In this document: piece by piece, positions 35,191-45,155 of the stretch
How positions within the stretch are numbered: position 1 is the first letter of the stretch
Layout: each line of letters opens with the position of its first letter
NCBI GenBank assembly: GCA_947625935.1
Contig: CANQQE010000001.1
Coordinates: 124,001-188,000 of the forward strand
Length of the DNA stretch: 64,000 nucleotides
Reading direction: 5' to 3'
Source of the DNA: an uncultured Muribaculaceae bacterium
GTDB taxonomy: Bacteria; Bacteroidota; Bacteroidia; Bacteroidales; Muribaculaceae
Translations under genes and position numbers: made by a program
Notes under the pieces: generated by a model
What the model saw: the letters and a program-made list of their open reading frames with translations, nothing else
The model's database searches: none
What the model was told of the DNA's origin: nothing

Positions 35191-37269
35191 ATGGCACCCA
35201 ATAAAAAAAAGAAAACAATAAAATTCAGTATCTACTGGATGTATGCCATACTTCTTGTGTTTTTGGCCGGGGCGCTCTACCTCGATAACAACACCATAAC
35301 AAAAGAAGTAAGTTACTCCGAATTTGAAAAGTACGTCACCGAGGGAGGTGTCAAGAAGATTATAATCATATCAAAGAAAAATGAAGCCGAAGCGGTGCTT
35401 ACCGATTCGCTTGCGTCTGCATTATTCCATGATAGTCAGTATCGCAGTGATGCCGGTATCGATGCGAGGGTAGCCACTGACATAGCTTCTGCCGATTATC
35501 TTCAGAAACAAATAGATACATGGAAACAGCAAGGCGTCTTCAAAGGCGACGTACAATATGAGAAAAGCAGCGATTTTTCTTCCATCATATGGACTTTCGG
35601 GCCGGTCTTGTTGCTTGTGGCGTTCTGGTTCTACATGATGAAACGAATGTCGGGGCGCGACGGCGGAGCCGGAGGCGTATTCAGCGTCGGTAAATCAAAA
35701 GCGCAGATTTTCGATAAAGACGGACCCGTTAAAGTCACATTTAAAGATGTCGCCGGACTGTCTGAGGCGAAGACTGAGATTGAGGAAATCGTGGAGTTCC
35801 TTAAAAACCCGCAGAGATACACCGATCTTGGTGGTAAAATTCCAAAAGGGGCTTTGCTTGTCGGCCCTCCGGGTACTGGTAAGACTCTGCTTGCCAAAGC
35901 GGTGGCAGGCGAAGCAAACGTCCCGTTCTTCTCTATGTCAGGGTCTGATTTTGTCGAGATGTTCGTTGGAGTCGGTGCTTCGCGTGTGCGCGATTTGTTC
36001 CGTCAAGCAAAAGAAAAAGCTCCATGTATCGTCTTTATAGATGAGATTGATGCTGTCGGCCGTGCCCGTGGCAAAAATCCGAATATGGGAGCCAATGACG
36101 AGCGCGAGAATACCCTGAACCAACTTTTGACCGAAATGGATGGTTTCGGATCCAACAGCGGTGTCATTATCTTGGCAGCCACAAACCGCGCCGACATTCT
36201 TGACAAAGCCCTTTTGCGCGCCGGACGTTTTGACCGACAGATATATGTTGAGTTGCCCGATCTTAATGATCGTGTCGCAATCTTCAACGTGCATCTGCGC
36301 AATATCAAGACCGATCACACAGTGGACGTGGAGCTTCTTGCCCGTCAGACCCCCGGTTTTTCTGGTGCGGACATTGCTAACGTCTGCAACGAGGCGGCAC
36401 TAATAGCAGCGCGCCATAACAAAACCACTGTCCAGCGTCAGGACTTCATTGACGCTGTGGACCGCATAATCGGCGGGCTGGAGAAGCGCACTAAAATCAC
36501 GACTGAAGAAGAAAAAAAGGCTATCGCTATTCATGAAGCCGGCCATGCCGCCTTGTCTTGGCATCTGCAATATGCCAATCCCTTGATTAAGGTCACAATC
36601 GTGCCCCGTGGTAAAGCACTTGGCGCGGCATGGTATCTGCCTGAAGAACGCCAGATTACGCCCACAGAAGCCATTCTTGATGAAATGTGCGCTACGCTTG
36701 GCGGACGTGCCGCCGAGGAACTGTTTTTGGGCAGAATATCGACCGGTGCGGCTAATGACCTTGAGCGAGTGACAAAACAGGCTTATGCGATGGTCGTGTA
36801 TTATGGCATGAGTCCCAAGTTGCCAAACCTGTGTTACTATGACTCTACCGGGCAGGAATACGGATTCTCAAAGCCTTACAGCGACGACCGTGCGAGAATG
36901 ATTGATGAGGAAGTGCTTCGCATTGTCAATGAGCAGTATAAAAGAGCTAAAAAAATTCTCCTTGAACACGCTGAGGGGCATAGGAAACTGGCTGAGGTTT
37001 TGATTAGTCGGGAAGTCATATTCTCCGAGGACGTTGAGAAGATATTCGGAAAACGTCCATGGACATCACGCACCGATGAGATACTCGCAGCGCGTGAAGC
37101 CGGTAAAAAGGGCCCTGCACAAGATATAGAAGATGTGGACGTCGAGGATGTCTCTGCCAGTCCTTCGGAAGAAAAAACCGATGCTGGCAACACTGATGGA
37201 AGCTCAAAAAATCCCGACGACCCCGCTGCGGATTATCCCAAAGATATGCCACCGTTACCCAAACAGTGA
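35191..37269 (+). CDS. ftsH: ATP-dependent zinc metalloprotease FtsH
   Basis: Membrane-anchored AAA+ protease for quality control of membrane and short-lived soluble proteins. 692 residues: TM1 about 9-28, periplasmic domain to about 130, TM2 about 132-152, Walker A GPPGTGKT (225-232), Walker [16 protein letters not shown], second region of homology [21 protein letters not shown], zinc site HEAGH (448-452) and the third ligand region. The C-terminal 60 residues are acidic and low complexity ([21 protein letters not shown]). Confidence 0.98.
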   Translation: MAPNKKKKTIKFSIYWMYAILLVFLAGALYLDNNTITKEVSYSEFEKYVTEGGVKKIIIISKKNEAEAVLTDSLASALFHDSQYRSDAGIDARVATDIASADYLQKQIDTWKQQGVFKGDVQYEKSSDFSSIIWTFGPVLLLVAFWFYMMKRMSGRDGGAGGVFSVGKSKAQIFDKDGPVKVTFKDVAGLSEAKTEIEEIVEFLKNPQRYTDLGGKIPKGALLVGPPGTGKTLLAKAVAGEANVPFFSMSGSDFVEMFVGVGASRVRDLFRQAKEKAPCIVFIDEIDAVGRARGKNPNMGANDERENTLNQLLTEMDGFGSNSGVIILAATNRADILDKALLRAGRFDRQIYVELPDLNDRVAIFNVHLRNIKTDHTVDVELLARQTPGFSGADIANVCNEAALIAARHNKTTVQRQDFIDAVDRIIGGLEKRTKITTEEEKKAIAIHEAGHAALSWHLQYANPLIKVTIVPRGKALGAAWYLPEERQITPTEAILDEMCATLGGRAAEELFLGRISTGAANDLERVTKQAYAMVVYYGMSPKLPNLCYYDSTGQEYGFSKPYSDDRARMIDEEVLRIVNEQYKRAKKILLEHAEGHRKLAEVLISREVIFSEDVEKIFGKRPWTSRTDEILAAREAGKKGPAQDIEDVDVEDVSASPSEEKTDAGNTDGSSKNPDDPAADYPKDMPPLPKQ

Positions 37270-37293
37270 TTCCACCAATCTTACCTTCTCTTG

Positions 37294-38559
37294 ATGAGAT
37301 CTTGGATATTAATTTTAGCCTGGCTGTTTGCTTCGCCATTGATTGTGGCGCAAACAGTCAGTGCTGATTCCATACCCAACTCCGAAAATGAAATAGGCAC
37401 CCCATTATCTGGGATAAGTCAAACCGTACCTGAGGAGAAAGTAATATCTTCAACTGAATACGCCGATTCCATTCCATATCTCTCAAAAGCCCCAAAATGG
37501 ATGCGCACCTACTTGTCGTCGCTGATGAGAGGTAACGTCGACCGTACTCACGAACGTAAGATTGATTTGAGTTTTGGAATCACCCCATCCTACACCCGCG
37601 AGGCAGGTTTCGGTATTGGTGGAGCGGCGACCGCACTTTACCGGATTGACCGTACCGACACCATTATGCAACCTTCAGATGTATTCGCGTCAATCAATGC
37701 GTCACTAAATGGCTTCTATGTACTTACCCTGAAAGGAAACAATCTATTTCCCGATAACAGATCCAGGTTATCCTATAAAATCGAGATATATAAAAAGCAT
37801 CTCGATTTTTGGGGCATTAACTCCGAGGAAACAGCAACCAATCCAAGGACTAAATATGATCGTCGGCAGATAGACTTGAATGCCGAATACATATACCGCC
37901 TAACCCATAATTTCTATGGAGGATTCCAAATGAGAGCCGATTACACCGATGCCCGTAATATCGGCAACCCCGACTATCTGCTCGGTGAACGAAGGCAGTA
38001 TTATGTGACGGGGTTAGGGCTTTCGTTGGAATTTGACACCCGCGACAATCTGTTGACACCCACCCGCGGGCTGCATTTTGCCTATAAACCGATGTTTTTC
38101 TATAAATTTTTTGGCAATGCGCCGGCCTCATTTTTCCGACACACATTTATTTTTAACTTCTATAAACACTTGTGGAGGGGTTCTGTGCTCGCTTTTGACT
38201 GGTACGCCTGTCTCCAGACATCTCACACTCCCTGGACTATGCGAGAGATGATTGCTTCAGATGGTATCAGGATGAGAGGCTATTATATGGGTTCGTACAT
38301 GGATAATAATCAAGTAGCCAGCCAAGTGGAGTTGAGGCAACACATATGGCGGCGTATCGGGGTGACGACATGGATTGGTGGAGCGACCCTTTTCTCCTCC
38401 TTAAAAGAATATAAGGAACATGACATAAGCCCTGAATGGTTGTATAACTTTGGATTCGGTCTTCGATTCGAATTCAAGCACAACGTCAACGCACGCATTG
38501 ATTACGGCTTCGGCAAAGGGACTTCAGGGATTTTATTCGCTATTGGTGAGGCATTTTGA
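37294..38559 (+). CDS. BamA/TamA-family outer-membrane barrel without POTRA domains
   Basis: 421 residues: Sec signal (SWILILAWLFASPLIVAQ), a short linker, then an Omp85-type barrel from about residue 90 to the terminal Phe (SGILFAIGEAF). The block MASDGIRMRGYYMGSYMD is in the family (here IASDGIRMRGYYMG) and corresponds to the loop-6 RGY motif of Omp85 proteins. At this size there is no room for the five POTRA domains of BamA, so it resembles the short 'surface antigen' proteins of Bacteroidetes. The frame opens at a TTG at 37291; ATG at 37294 is preferred. Function unknown. Confidence 0.85.
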   Translation: MRSWILILAWLFASPLIVAQTVSADSIPNSENEIGTPLSGISQTVPEEKVISSTEYADSIPYLSKAPKWMRTYLSSLMRGNVDRTHERKIDLSFGITPSYTREAGFGIGGAATALYRIDRTDTIMQPSDVFASINASLNGFYVLTLKGNNLFPDNRSRLSYKIEIYKKHLDFWGINSEETATNPRTKYDRRQIDLNAEYIYRLTHNFYGGFQMRADYTDARNIGNPDYLLGERRQYYVTGLGLSLEFDTRDNLLTPTRGLHFAYKPMFFYKFFGNAPASFFRHTFIFNFYKHLWRGSVLAFDWYACLQTSHTPWTMREMIASDGIRMRGYYMGSYMDNNQVASQVELRQHIWRRIGVTTWIGGATLFSSLKEYKEHDISPEWLYNFGFGLRFEFKHNVNARIDYGFGKGTSGILFAIGEAF

Positions 38560-38588
38560 TGTTTAACAATCATATGCAGAATAGCCTC
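38548..38588. terminator. Weak shared stem between convergent genes
   Basis: GAGGC (38548-38552) pairs with GCCTC (38584-38588), extended by imperfect ATTTTG/CAGAAT pairing. It spans the ends of the barrel gene and tatD. Confidence 0.35.
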
Positions 38589-39346
38589 TTGGCATTCTCG
38601 TTTGTCACGGCGGCTACATCATCAATGGTCATACCAAGAATTTGCGCGATATAAGCCGCCACATGAATTAAGTATGCGCTCTCGTTACGTTTACCCCTAT
38701 GTGGCACAGGCGCAAGATATGGTGAATCCGTTTCAAGTAAAATCCTTTCAATACCGATAGCAGGCAGCACATCTTTTAGTTTTGAGCTTTTAAACGTCAC
38801 TATTCCGTTTATTCCGAAGTAAAAGTCACCATGTCGTCTTATCAGCTCTATATCAGCTACTGTACCCCCGAAGCTATGAAAGACCCCATTTGGTGCCACG
38901 GCACCATCCATCACACTTAACACTTCGTCCAGTCCATCCCTGCAGTGAATTATGACAGGCAGGGAACGTTTACGCGCCTCATTAAACTGAATGGCAAGGG
39001 CTTCCATTTGTTGCTCACGGAAGGATTTATCCCAGTATAAGTCAATGCCTACCTCTCCTATTGCGACGAATTTATCGGGGAATTTGTCGAGAATAGAGAT
39101 GATTTTCTGAAGGTCTGTTTGCCAGTTTTCTCCGATTTCAGTCGGGTGTAGACCCATAGCCATTGCTATATTGCCGGGGTAGGCGGAGGCCAACGTCATC
39201 ATTGGCTCTACAGTGGTCAAATCGACATTAGGAAAAATCAGGCGGTCAACGCCTGCGGCTATGGCCCGGTCAACTGCCGAACTGCAACTGTCAGCTTCAA
39301 ACTCAGGCAAATAAAGATGTGTGTGGGTGTCTGTTAGTCTCGTCAT
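38570..39346 (-). CDS. TatD-family metal-dependent hydrolase
   Basis: TIM-barrel metallohydrolase (258 residues) of the TatD/YcfH family, probably a DNase or D-aminoacyl-tRNA-type deacylase. Metal ligands seen: DTHTHLYLP, GEVGIDLYWD, VIIHCRDG, VFHSFGGT and LLETDSPYLAP. A TTG at 39358 extends the frame but the ATG at 39346 gives the normal N-terminus. Starts 8 bp after the prenyl synthase stop. Confidence 0.93.
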   Translation of the reverse strand: MTRLTDTHTHLYLPEFEADSCSSAVDRAIAAGVDRLIFPNVDLTTVEPMMTLASAYPGNIAMAMGLHPTEIGENWQTDLQKIISILDKFPDKFVAIGEVGIDLYWDKSFREQQMEALAIQFNEARKRSLPVIIHCRDGLDEVLSVMDGAVAPNGVFHSFGGTVADIELIRRHGDFYFGINGIVTFKSSKLKDVLPAIGIERILLETDSPYLAPVPHRGKRNESAYLIHVAAYIAQILGMTIDDVAAVTNENAKRLFCI

Positions 39347-39354
39347 ATAGGTTT

Positions 39355-40320
39355 TCAATGGTCGCGTGTCGCTGATTTTCGTGCAAGGTTGATGAAGAAA
39401 GATTTCGCATCGTCATCTATTACGAGATGTTCGACGATTGAGATTGCTTCATTTACAAACTTTTCAATCAGTTCATGGCACTTGGTGGATAGATTGAGTC
39501 TCCCATAGACAGCTTTCATACGTTTGATTTTCGTTTCAGGCAAAACCCCCGAGCCAATCAGACTGCGGGTTTCATCTGTCTCATCTTGCTCTATGGCTGA
39601 TATTAGCAACCAGGTTTTTTTATCATTGAGTATATCTCCTCCAATCTGCTTTCCAAATTTAAGCGGATCGCCATATGTGTCGAGGTAATCATCTTGAAGC
39701 TGAAAGGCAAGACCAAGTTTCTCCCCGTAGCGGTAGAAGGATTTCCTGATATTTTCTGAAGCCCCGGCCATCAGCGCTCCCATTTCGCACGCACAACCTA
39801 TCAGAACCGATGTTTTCAGCCTTATCATATTCATATATTCGTTGACATTGACATCTGTTCTCGATTCAAAATCCATGTCGTATTGCTGTCCTTCATATAT
39901 TTCCATAGCGGTTTTATTGAAAAGGGCAATAGCTTCACTTTTGAGTTTATCGTCGTCAACGTCGGCTATGTATTGTGTTGCCATGGTAAGCATCGCATCG
40001 CCCGATAAAATCGCAGTGGGAATATCCCATCGGCGATGAACCGTCGGTCTTCCGCGACGGGTATCGGCATTATCCATCACATCATCATGTAATAATGTGA
40101 AATTATGAAATATCTCGATGCCAAGAGCTTGATTGATTACCTTGTCAAGCCGACATCCAAGCGCAGAACATACAGCGAGAGCCAATACTGGTCTCAATCG
40201 TTTCCCTCCCCCCTCCAAAGTATATTGTATAGGAGCGTATAACCCTGCGGGGGCTTCGGGATATTTCATTTCCGATATTTTGCTGTTTATGATGTCGCTT
40301 AGTTGACTGACAGTGTACAT
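39355..40320 (-). CDS. Polyprenyl diphosphate synthase (IspA/IspB family)
   Basis: Trans-prenyltransferase of 321 residues that condenses IPP with allylic diphosphates for quinone or undecaprenyl precursors. Both aspartate-rich motifs are present: LLHDDVMDNAD (DDVMD at 79-83) and LQDDYLDTYGD (about 208). GGGKRLRPVL, the IPP-binding block, is at 37-46, and the KTWLL stretch replaces KxT near residue 230. Product length cannot be decided; it could be FPP, GGPP or longer. Confidence 0.9.
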   Translation of the reverse strand: MYTVSQLSDIINSKISEMKYPEAPAGLYAPIQYTLEGGGKRLRPVLALAVCSALGCRLDKVINQALGIEIFHNFTLLHDDVMDNADTRRGRPTVHRRWDIPTAILSGDAMLTMATQYIADVDDDKLKSEAIALFNKTAMEIYEGQQYDMDFESRTDVNVNEYMNMIRLKTSVLIGCACEMGALMAGASENIRKSFYRYGEKLGLAFQLQDDYLDTYGDPLKFGKQIGGDILNDKKTWLLISAIEQDETDETRSLIGSGVLPETKIKRMKAVYGRLNLSTKCHELIEKFVNEAISIVEHLVIDDDAKSFFINLARKSATRDH

Positions 40321-40372
40321 AATATGCTTTATATTATAAACTTATTTATTGTTATTATATTGGTTTGCGTTG

Positions 40373-40380
40373 CAAAGTTA
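40373..40380 (-). promoter_or_regulatory. Candidate -7 element for the prenyl synthase-tatD operon
   Basis: TAACTTTG on the minus strand, 53 bp before the ATG at 40320. The -33 part is unclear. Confidence 0.5.
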
Positions 40381-40481
40381 ACTCAAAATAGATGAACCAT
40401 AGGGGTGGAATGCGAAAAATTTCCTATCTTCGTAGTCTTAGAGACATATAAATAAACTCAATCGCATTGATTAAATCTACA

Positions 40482-40661
40482 ATGGACCAGTTACCACATG
40501 ACCCCGCAATATTATTGAGCTATGTTAATACATTGCTCAGAGATAAATACGTTTCACTTGATGACTTGTGTGCGTCGCTTGATATTGACGAAGATGAACT
40601 GAAACGGAAATTGTCAGTTCTTTCCGTGGAATATGTTAGTGAAATAAACCAATTCAGATAA
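40482..40661 (+). CDS. DUF4250 protein
   Basis: A 59-residue protein of unknown function that fits DUF4250: MDQLPHDPAILLSYVNTLLRD, then KYVSLDDLCASLDIDEDEL and a C-terminal Phe. The internal pattern looks like a small helix-turn-helix, so nucleic-acid binding is conceivable. Begins at the ATG 40482; the frame opens at a TTG at 40467. It precedes the uvrD/pcrA-like gene by 9 bp, so both are probably one transcript. Confidence 0.85.
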   Translation: MDQLPHDPAILLSYVNTLLRDKYVSLDDLCASLDIDEDELKRKLSVLSVEYVSEINQFR

Positions 40662-40670
40662 AGTCGGGTA

Positions 40671-42998
40671 ATGACAGAGGAATATCTTGACGAATTAAAT
40701 GAACAACAGCGTCAAGCCGTGTTGTACACCGATGGCCCTTCGTTAGTTATAGCGGGGGCCGGATCAGGTAAAACCCGTGTATTGACCTATAAGATTGTGC
40801 ACTTGCTTTCTCATGGCTATGAACCGTGGAGAATACTTGCGCTAACCTTTACAAACAAGGCTGCGAGAGAAATGCGAGAGCGAATCGAAGGGCTCGTCGG
40901 CCCTAAGACATCATCGCGGCTGTGGATGGGGACGTTCCACTCAATATTTGCCAAAATATTGCGCCAACATTCCGACCGACTCGGCTTCAAGCGCGATTAT
41001 ACAATATATGATACCTCCGACAGCAAGGCCCTTATCAAGACTATAATCAAAGATATGGGACTTGATGACAAATTATATAAGCCCAATACCATCATGTCGG
41101 CGATTTCATGGGCAAAGAACGCACTGATATCGCCCGAAGCGTACGCCGCCGATAAAGGGTTGATGGAGGCGGACAAAAGGGCACGGCGTCCTTACACGCA
41201 AGCAATATATGCGGCCTATCGCAACAGATGTTTCGTCGCAGGAGCGATGGACTTCGATGATTTGTTGTATTTTACTAATGTATTGTTAAGAGATAATCCC
41301 GATATTTTGAGACACTATCAGGAATTTTTCAGATATGTGCTCGTTGATGAGTATCAGGATACAAATTTCGCACAACATCTCATCGTTTCTCAGCTCGCAG
41401 CCGGAAACAACAACTTGTGTGTGGTTGGTGACGACGCCCAAAGCATCTATTCGTTTCGCGGAGCCAACATAAAGAATATATTGAATCTGAGACAGAACTA
41501 CCCTACCCTCAAAATTTTCAAACTTGAACAAAACTACCGTTCTACCCAAAATATCATTAATGCCGCAAACTCCCTCATTGACAAAAATACTGAACAAATC
41601 AGAAAACAGGTATTTTCACGCAACGCATTGGGCCAGCGCATAGAAGTGGTTCAAAGTTACAGTGATTATGAGGAAAGTTTTCTTGTAGCCAATCGCATAT
41701 CGCAGGTGAAAATGAACACCCGCGACTCATATGATGAGTTTGCGGTCTTATATCGCACGAACGCACAGTCACGAATATTGGAAGAATCGTTGCGTAAACG
41801 CAACATCCCTTATCGTATATACGGCGGACTGTCGTTCTACCAACGCAAGGAAGTAAAGGATGCTATAGCCTATTTCCGTCTGTCGGTCAATCCCGACGAT
41901 GACGAAGCGTTGAAACGGGTTATAAACTATCCCGGCCGGGGAATCGGGGAAACCACCGTCAATAAGCTGCTGCGATGCGCTATGGACTATCATGTTTCGG
42001 TGTGGCAAGTTTTGAATGACATCGAAAGCTATAATCCTGGAGTCAACAGTGGAACGGCAAAAAAACTTGAAGCATTCAGGTTGATGATTCAGCGGTTTAT
42101 AGATATGAACAGTCAGGGTAAGGATGCGGAGACTGTTGCCGTGGCGATAATCAGGGAAACAGGATTGCTGTCGGTGCTACTTACGGATCGTACGCCCGAG
42201 AGCATCTCAAAACAAGAGAACATCAATGAACTTTTGAATGGCGTTAAGGAATTTGTTACCGGGAAACTCGAAGAAGGGGCATCTGAGGAAACCACTCTAA
42301 GGGATTTCCTCGGCGTAGTGTCATTGGCAACCGACCAAGACCAGGAAGATGGGGCCGGTGAACGTGTGACATTAATGACTGCCCATGCCGCGAAGGGATT
42401 GGAATTTTCCAATGTGTTTATCGTTGGTGTCGAGGAGGAACTGTTTCCGTCGGCCATGAGTTCATCGACATTAAGCGAAATTGAGGAGGAACGCCGTCTG
42501 CTGTATGTGGCAATTACACGCGCAAAGAATTTCTGTATGTTAAGCTATGCGTCGTCCCGATTCAGAAATGGCCAGACAAGTACCTGCTCACCATCCCGTT
42601 TTATTCGTGACATCAATCCACAGTATCTGCATCTTGTGTCGGGAACTTCGTTAGGAACGCAACCCCGCATAAATCCTGTTGAAAAATATCAATCTTCATT
42701 TCATTCAGCGACATCAAAAAGCTATAACTCAACGTCAGAATCAGCCGTGCCATCCTGGCGTAGCAAGGTTATGTCGACATCTGCGACCAAACCGGCTGAA
42801 GTTTCATCGGGAAATTTTTCATTGCATGAAGTATCTGATTTAGCTGTAGGCATGAAGATTGAGCATCCCCGATTCGGATCTGGTGAAATCACAAACATTG
42901 ACACTGTGTCGGCCGATCCGAGAATTACAGTCAATTTCTCGAATGTAGAGACCAAGACTCTGTTATTGAAATTTGCCCGTTTTAATATAGTATCATGA
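40671..42998 (+). CDS. ATP-dependent DNA helicase, UvrD/PcrA type
   Basis: 3'-5' superfamily 1A helicase of 775 residues, used in excision repair and in clearing RecA or stalled forks. Motif Q and Walker A LNEQQRQAVLYTD, IAGAGSGKTRVLTY (29-35); motif Ia LTFTNKAAREMRER; Walker B VLVDEYQDTN (about 226); motif III GDDAQSIYSFRGA; motif IV LEQNYRST; motif V MTAHAAKGLEF; motif VI LYVAITRAK. The C-terminal 60 residues (GMKIEHPRFGSGEI) form the small RNA-polymerase-binding-type Tudor fold found in PcrA. Confidence 0.95.
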   Translation: MTEEYLDELNEQQRQAVLYTDGPSLVIAGAGSGKTRVLTYKIVHLLSHGYEPWRILALTFTNKAAREMRERIEGLVGPKTSSRLWMGTFHSIFAKILRQHSDRLGFKRDYTIYDTSDSKALIKTIIKDMGLDDKLYKPNTIMSAISWAKNALISPEAYAADKGLMEADKRARRPYTQAIYAAYRNRCFVAGAMDFDDLLYFTNVLLRDNPDILRHYQEFFRYVLVDEYQDTNFAQHLIVSQLAAGNNNLCVVGDDAQSIYSFRGANIKNILNLRQNYPTLKIFKLEQNYRSTQNIINAANSLIDKNTEQIRKQVFSRNALGQRIEVVQSYSDYEESFLVANRISQVKMNTRDSYDEFAVLYRTNAQSRILEESLRKRNIPYRIYGGLSFYQRKEVKDAIAYFRLSVNPDDDEALKRVINYPGRGIGETTVNKLLRCAMDYHVSVWQVLNDIESYNPGVNSGTAKKLEAFRLMIQRFIDMNSQGKDAETVAVAIIRETGLLSVLLTDRTPESISKQENINELLNGVKEFVTGKLEEGASEETTLRDFLGVVSLATDQDQEDGAGERVTLMTAHAAKGLEFSNVFIVGVEEELFPSAMSSSTLSEIEEERRLLYVAITRAKNFCMLSYASSRFRNGQTSTCSPSRFIRDINPQYLHLVSGTSLGTQPRINPVEKYQSSFHSATSKSYNSTSESAVPSWRSKVMSTSATKPAEVSSGNFSLHEVSDLAVGMKIEHPRFGSGEITNIDTVSADPRITVNFSNVETKTLLLKFARFNIVS

Positions 42999-44149
42999 TG
43001 GATATTAAAGAATTGCCCACGCCGTTTTATATCGTATATGAAGATAAGCTTCGAAAAAATCTATCGCTGATAAAGCGTGTCAAGGATGAAGCAGGCGTCA
43101 ACATTATCATGGCGTTTAAAGCCAATGCTCTATGGCGCACTTTTCCTATAATAAAAGAATATGTTCGCGACTCCACCGCAAGCTCGTTGAACGAACTCCA
43201 TCTCGGGAATGAGGAGCTTGGAGGCGATGTGCATAGCTATTGTCCGGCATACACCCCATCCACTATAACTGAATATCTATCGGGGAGCAAGCACATCACG
43301 TTTAACTCTGTCGGTCAATATGAACGTTTCCGAGAACAACTCATGGCTTGGAATCAGTCGCATCCTGAGAGCAGAGTTTCGCCCGGACTTAGAGTGAATC
43401 CGCGCTGCTCGGTAATAGAGACAGACATATACAATCCGGCACTTCCGGGCTCAAGGTTCGGCGTCACCGCCGAGACTCTTGGCGGCGAGTTGCCTGACGG
43501 AATTGAAGGCTTGCATTTCCATGCGTTATGTGAATCATCTTCATATGATTTACAACGTGTTCTGGAGGTGTTTGAGAGCCAATTCGGGCAACTGCTTGGC
43601 AATTTGAAATGGGTTAACATGGGTGGAGGACATCTGATGACAAAGGAAGGGTATGATGTTGAGCATCTTATCTCTTTGCTCAAAGGATTCAGAGAACGTT
43701 ATCCTTGGCTTGAGATAATTCTTGAACCGGGTAGCGCATTTACATGGCGTACAGGAGATCTAATCACTTCGGTAGTTGATGTGGTGGAGAATGACGGAAT
43801 AAGCACAGCTATAATAGATGCGTCGTTCGCTTGCCATATGCCTGACACATTGGAGATGCCATATAAACCTGCCATTACTGAAAGCATTGAACCGGCTGAC
43901 GGGAAACCAAGCTATAGACTCGGCGGAAACTCATGTCTAAGTGGCGATTTTGTTGGCGATTGGAGTTTTGAAAAGCCTCTTTCTATCGGAGACCGTCTGA
44001 CTCTTGAGGATATGAACCACTATACAACTGTTAAAACGACAATGTTTAACGGTATATCTCATCCTGATATTGTGCTATGTCACTCGAACGGTAATTTGGA
44101 ATACCTGCGTAAATATGATTATAACGATTATAAATCACGAATGAGCTGA
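42995..44149 (+). CDS. nspC: Carboxynorspermidine decarboxylase
   Basis: PLP-dependent decarboxylase of the alanine-racemase fold, last step of norspermidine or spermidine synthesis by the carboxy-polyamine route. 384 residues. PLP-lysine is Lys42 in IIMAFKANALW; GLHFHALCESSSYD, WVNMGGGHLMTKEGYD and EPGSAFTWRTG follow; the Cys in NSCLSGDF is the C-terminal active-site Cys. The ATG overlaps the helicase stop (ATGA), a tight coupling to a gene of unrelated function. No carboxynorspermidine dehydrogenase gene is nearby. Confidence 0.93.
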   Translation: MMDIKELPTPFYIVYEDKLRKNLSLIKRVKDEAGVNIIMAFKANALWRTFPIIKEYVRDSTASSLNELHLGNEELGGDVHSYCPAYTPSTITEYLSGSKHITFNSVGQYERFREQLMAWNQSHPESRVSPGLRVNPRCSVIETDIYNPALPGSRFGVTAETLGGELPDGIEGLHFHALCESSSYDLQRVLEVFESQFGQLLGNLKWVNMGGGHLMTKEGYDVEHLISLLKGFRERYPWLEIILEPGSAFTWRTGDLITSVVDVVENDGISTAIIDASFACHMPDTLEMPYKPAITESIEPADGKPSYRLGGNSCLSGDFVGDWSFEKPLSIGDRLTLEDMNHYTTVKTTMFNGISHPDIVLCHSNGNLEYLRKYDYNDYKSRMS

Positions 44150-44156
44150 TACACCC

Positions 44157-45155
44157 ATGCCGAAGTACTCTATTATCATACCCGTATATAATCGAATCGA
44201 TGAAGTCGATGATTTACTCAAAAGTCTTGCCGCACAGAAATGTAAGGATTTTGAGGTCATAATAGTCGAAGACGGATCCACGAATCCTTGCAATGAAATC
44301 GTGGCAAGCTATTCCGACAAAATAGACATTAAATACTATTTCAAGGATAATGAAGGCCGTTCTATCGCACGAAACTACGGAATGGAGCGATCATCGGGCG
44401 ATTATCTGATTTTTTTTGATTCAGATTGCGTTATTCCCCCCGATTATTTTGCCGTTCTTACCCAATCTCTTGAAAAATCTCCTGTGGATTGTTTCGGAGG
44501 ACCCGATGCTGCCCATGAATCATTTTCCAATACCCAAAAGGCCATTAACTATTCAATGACATCATTCCTGACGACTGGTGGAATAAGAGGGGGAAAAGTG
44601 CAGTTGGAAAAATTCACACCGAGGACTTTCAACATGGGGTTTTCTCGTGAAGTTTATGATAAAGTCGGCGGTTTCCGCGAAATGTTTTCAGAGGACATCG
44701 ATATGTCGACTCGCATACGCAACGCCGGATTTGGGATAAGCCTTATAAGGGCAGCGTATGTCTATCATAAGCGTAGAGTCAACATGAAATTGTTTGCCCG
44801 GCAGGTTTATGTATTCGGAATGTCGCGAATCACACTCAAATTGCTTTATCCTGAATCTCTTAAATTAGTGCATCTGCTTCCGGCTGTATTTGTCATCGGT
44901 TCATTAGCTCTGATATTTTTGTCGATATTTGTTTCATGGTGGTTTGCAGTTCCGTTGCTGGTCTACTTCGGGGCTATTCTTATCACAGCGTTGATCTCGA
45001 CCAAATCGCTTGGTATTGCATTGAAGGCGCTTCCTGCAAGCATACTGCAACTTGGCGGATATGGCGTGGGATTTATTAGAGCCTATGTGACTAAAATAGT
45101 TTTTAGGCAAGGGAGAGATGTCGATCAGGAAATTGCAATGCGTAAAGGTAAATAA
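44157..45155 (+). CDS. Glycosyltransferase family 2, membrane anchored
   Basis: 332-residue GT-A glycosyltransferase. SIIIPVYNRIDEVDDLL and IIVEDGSTNPC form the nucleotide site, LIFFDSDCVIPP the D-x-D region (about 92), and FSEDIDMSTRIRNAGF the acceptor/base loop. Two or three hydrophobic segments from about 235 to 300 (FVIGSLALIFLSIFVSWWF...VYFGAILITALIS) anchor it. Acceptor unknown. It overlaps radC by one base (TAATG). Confidence 0.88.
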   Translation: MPKYSIIIPVYNRIDEVDDLLKSLAAQKCKDFEVIIVEDGSTNPCNEIVASYSDKIDIKYYFKDNEGRSIARNYGMERSSGDYLIFFDSDCVIPPDYFAVLTQSLEKSPVDCFGGPDAAHESFSNTQKAINYSMTSFLTTGGIRGGKVQLEKFTPRTFNMGFSREVYDKVGGFREMFSEDIDMSTRIRNAGFGISLIRAAYVYHKRRVNMKLFARQVYVFGMSRITLKLLYPESLKLVHLLPAVFVIGSLALIFLSIFVSWWFAVPLLVYFGAILITALISTKSLGIALKALPASILQLGGYGVGFIRAYVTKIVFRQGRDVDQEIAMRKGK

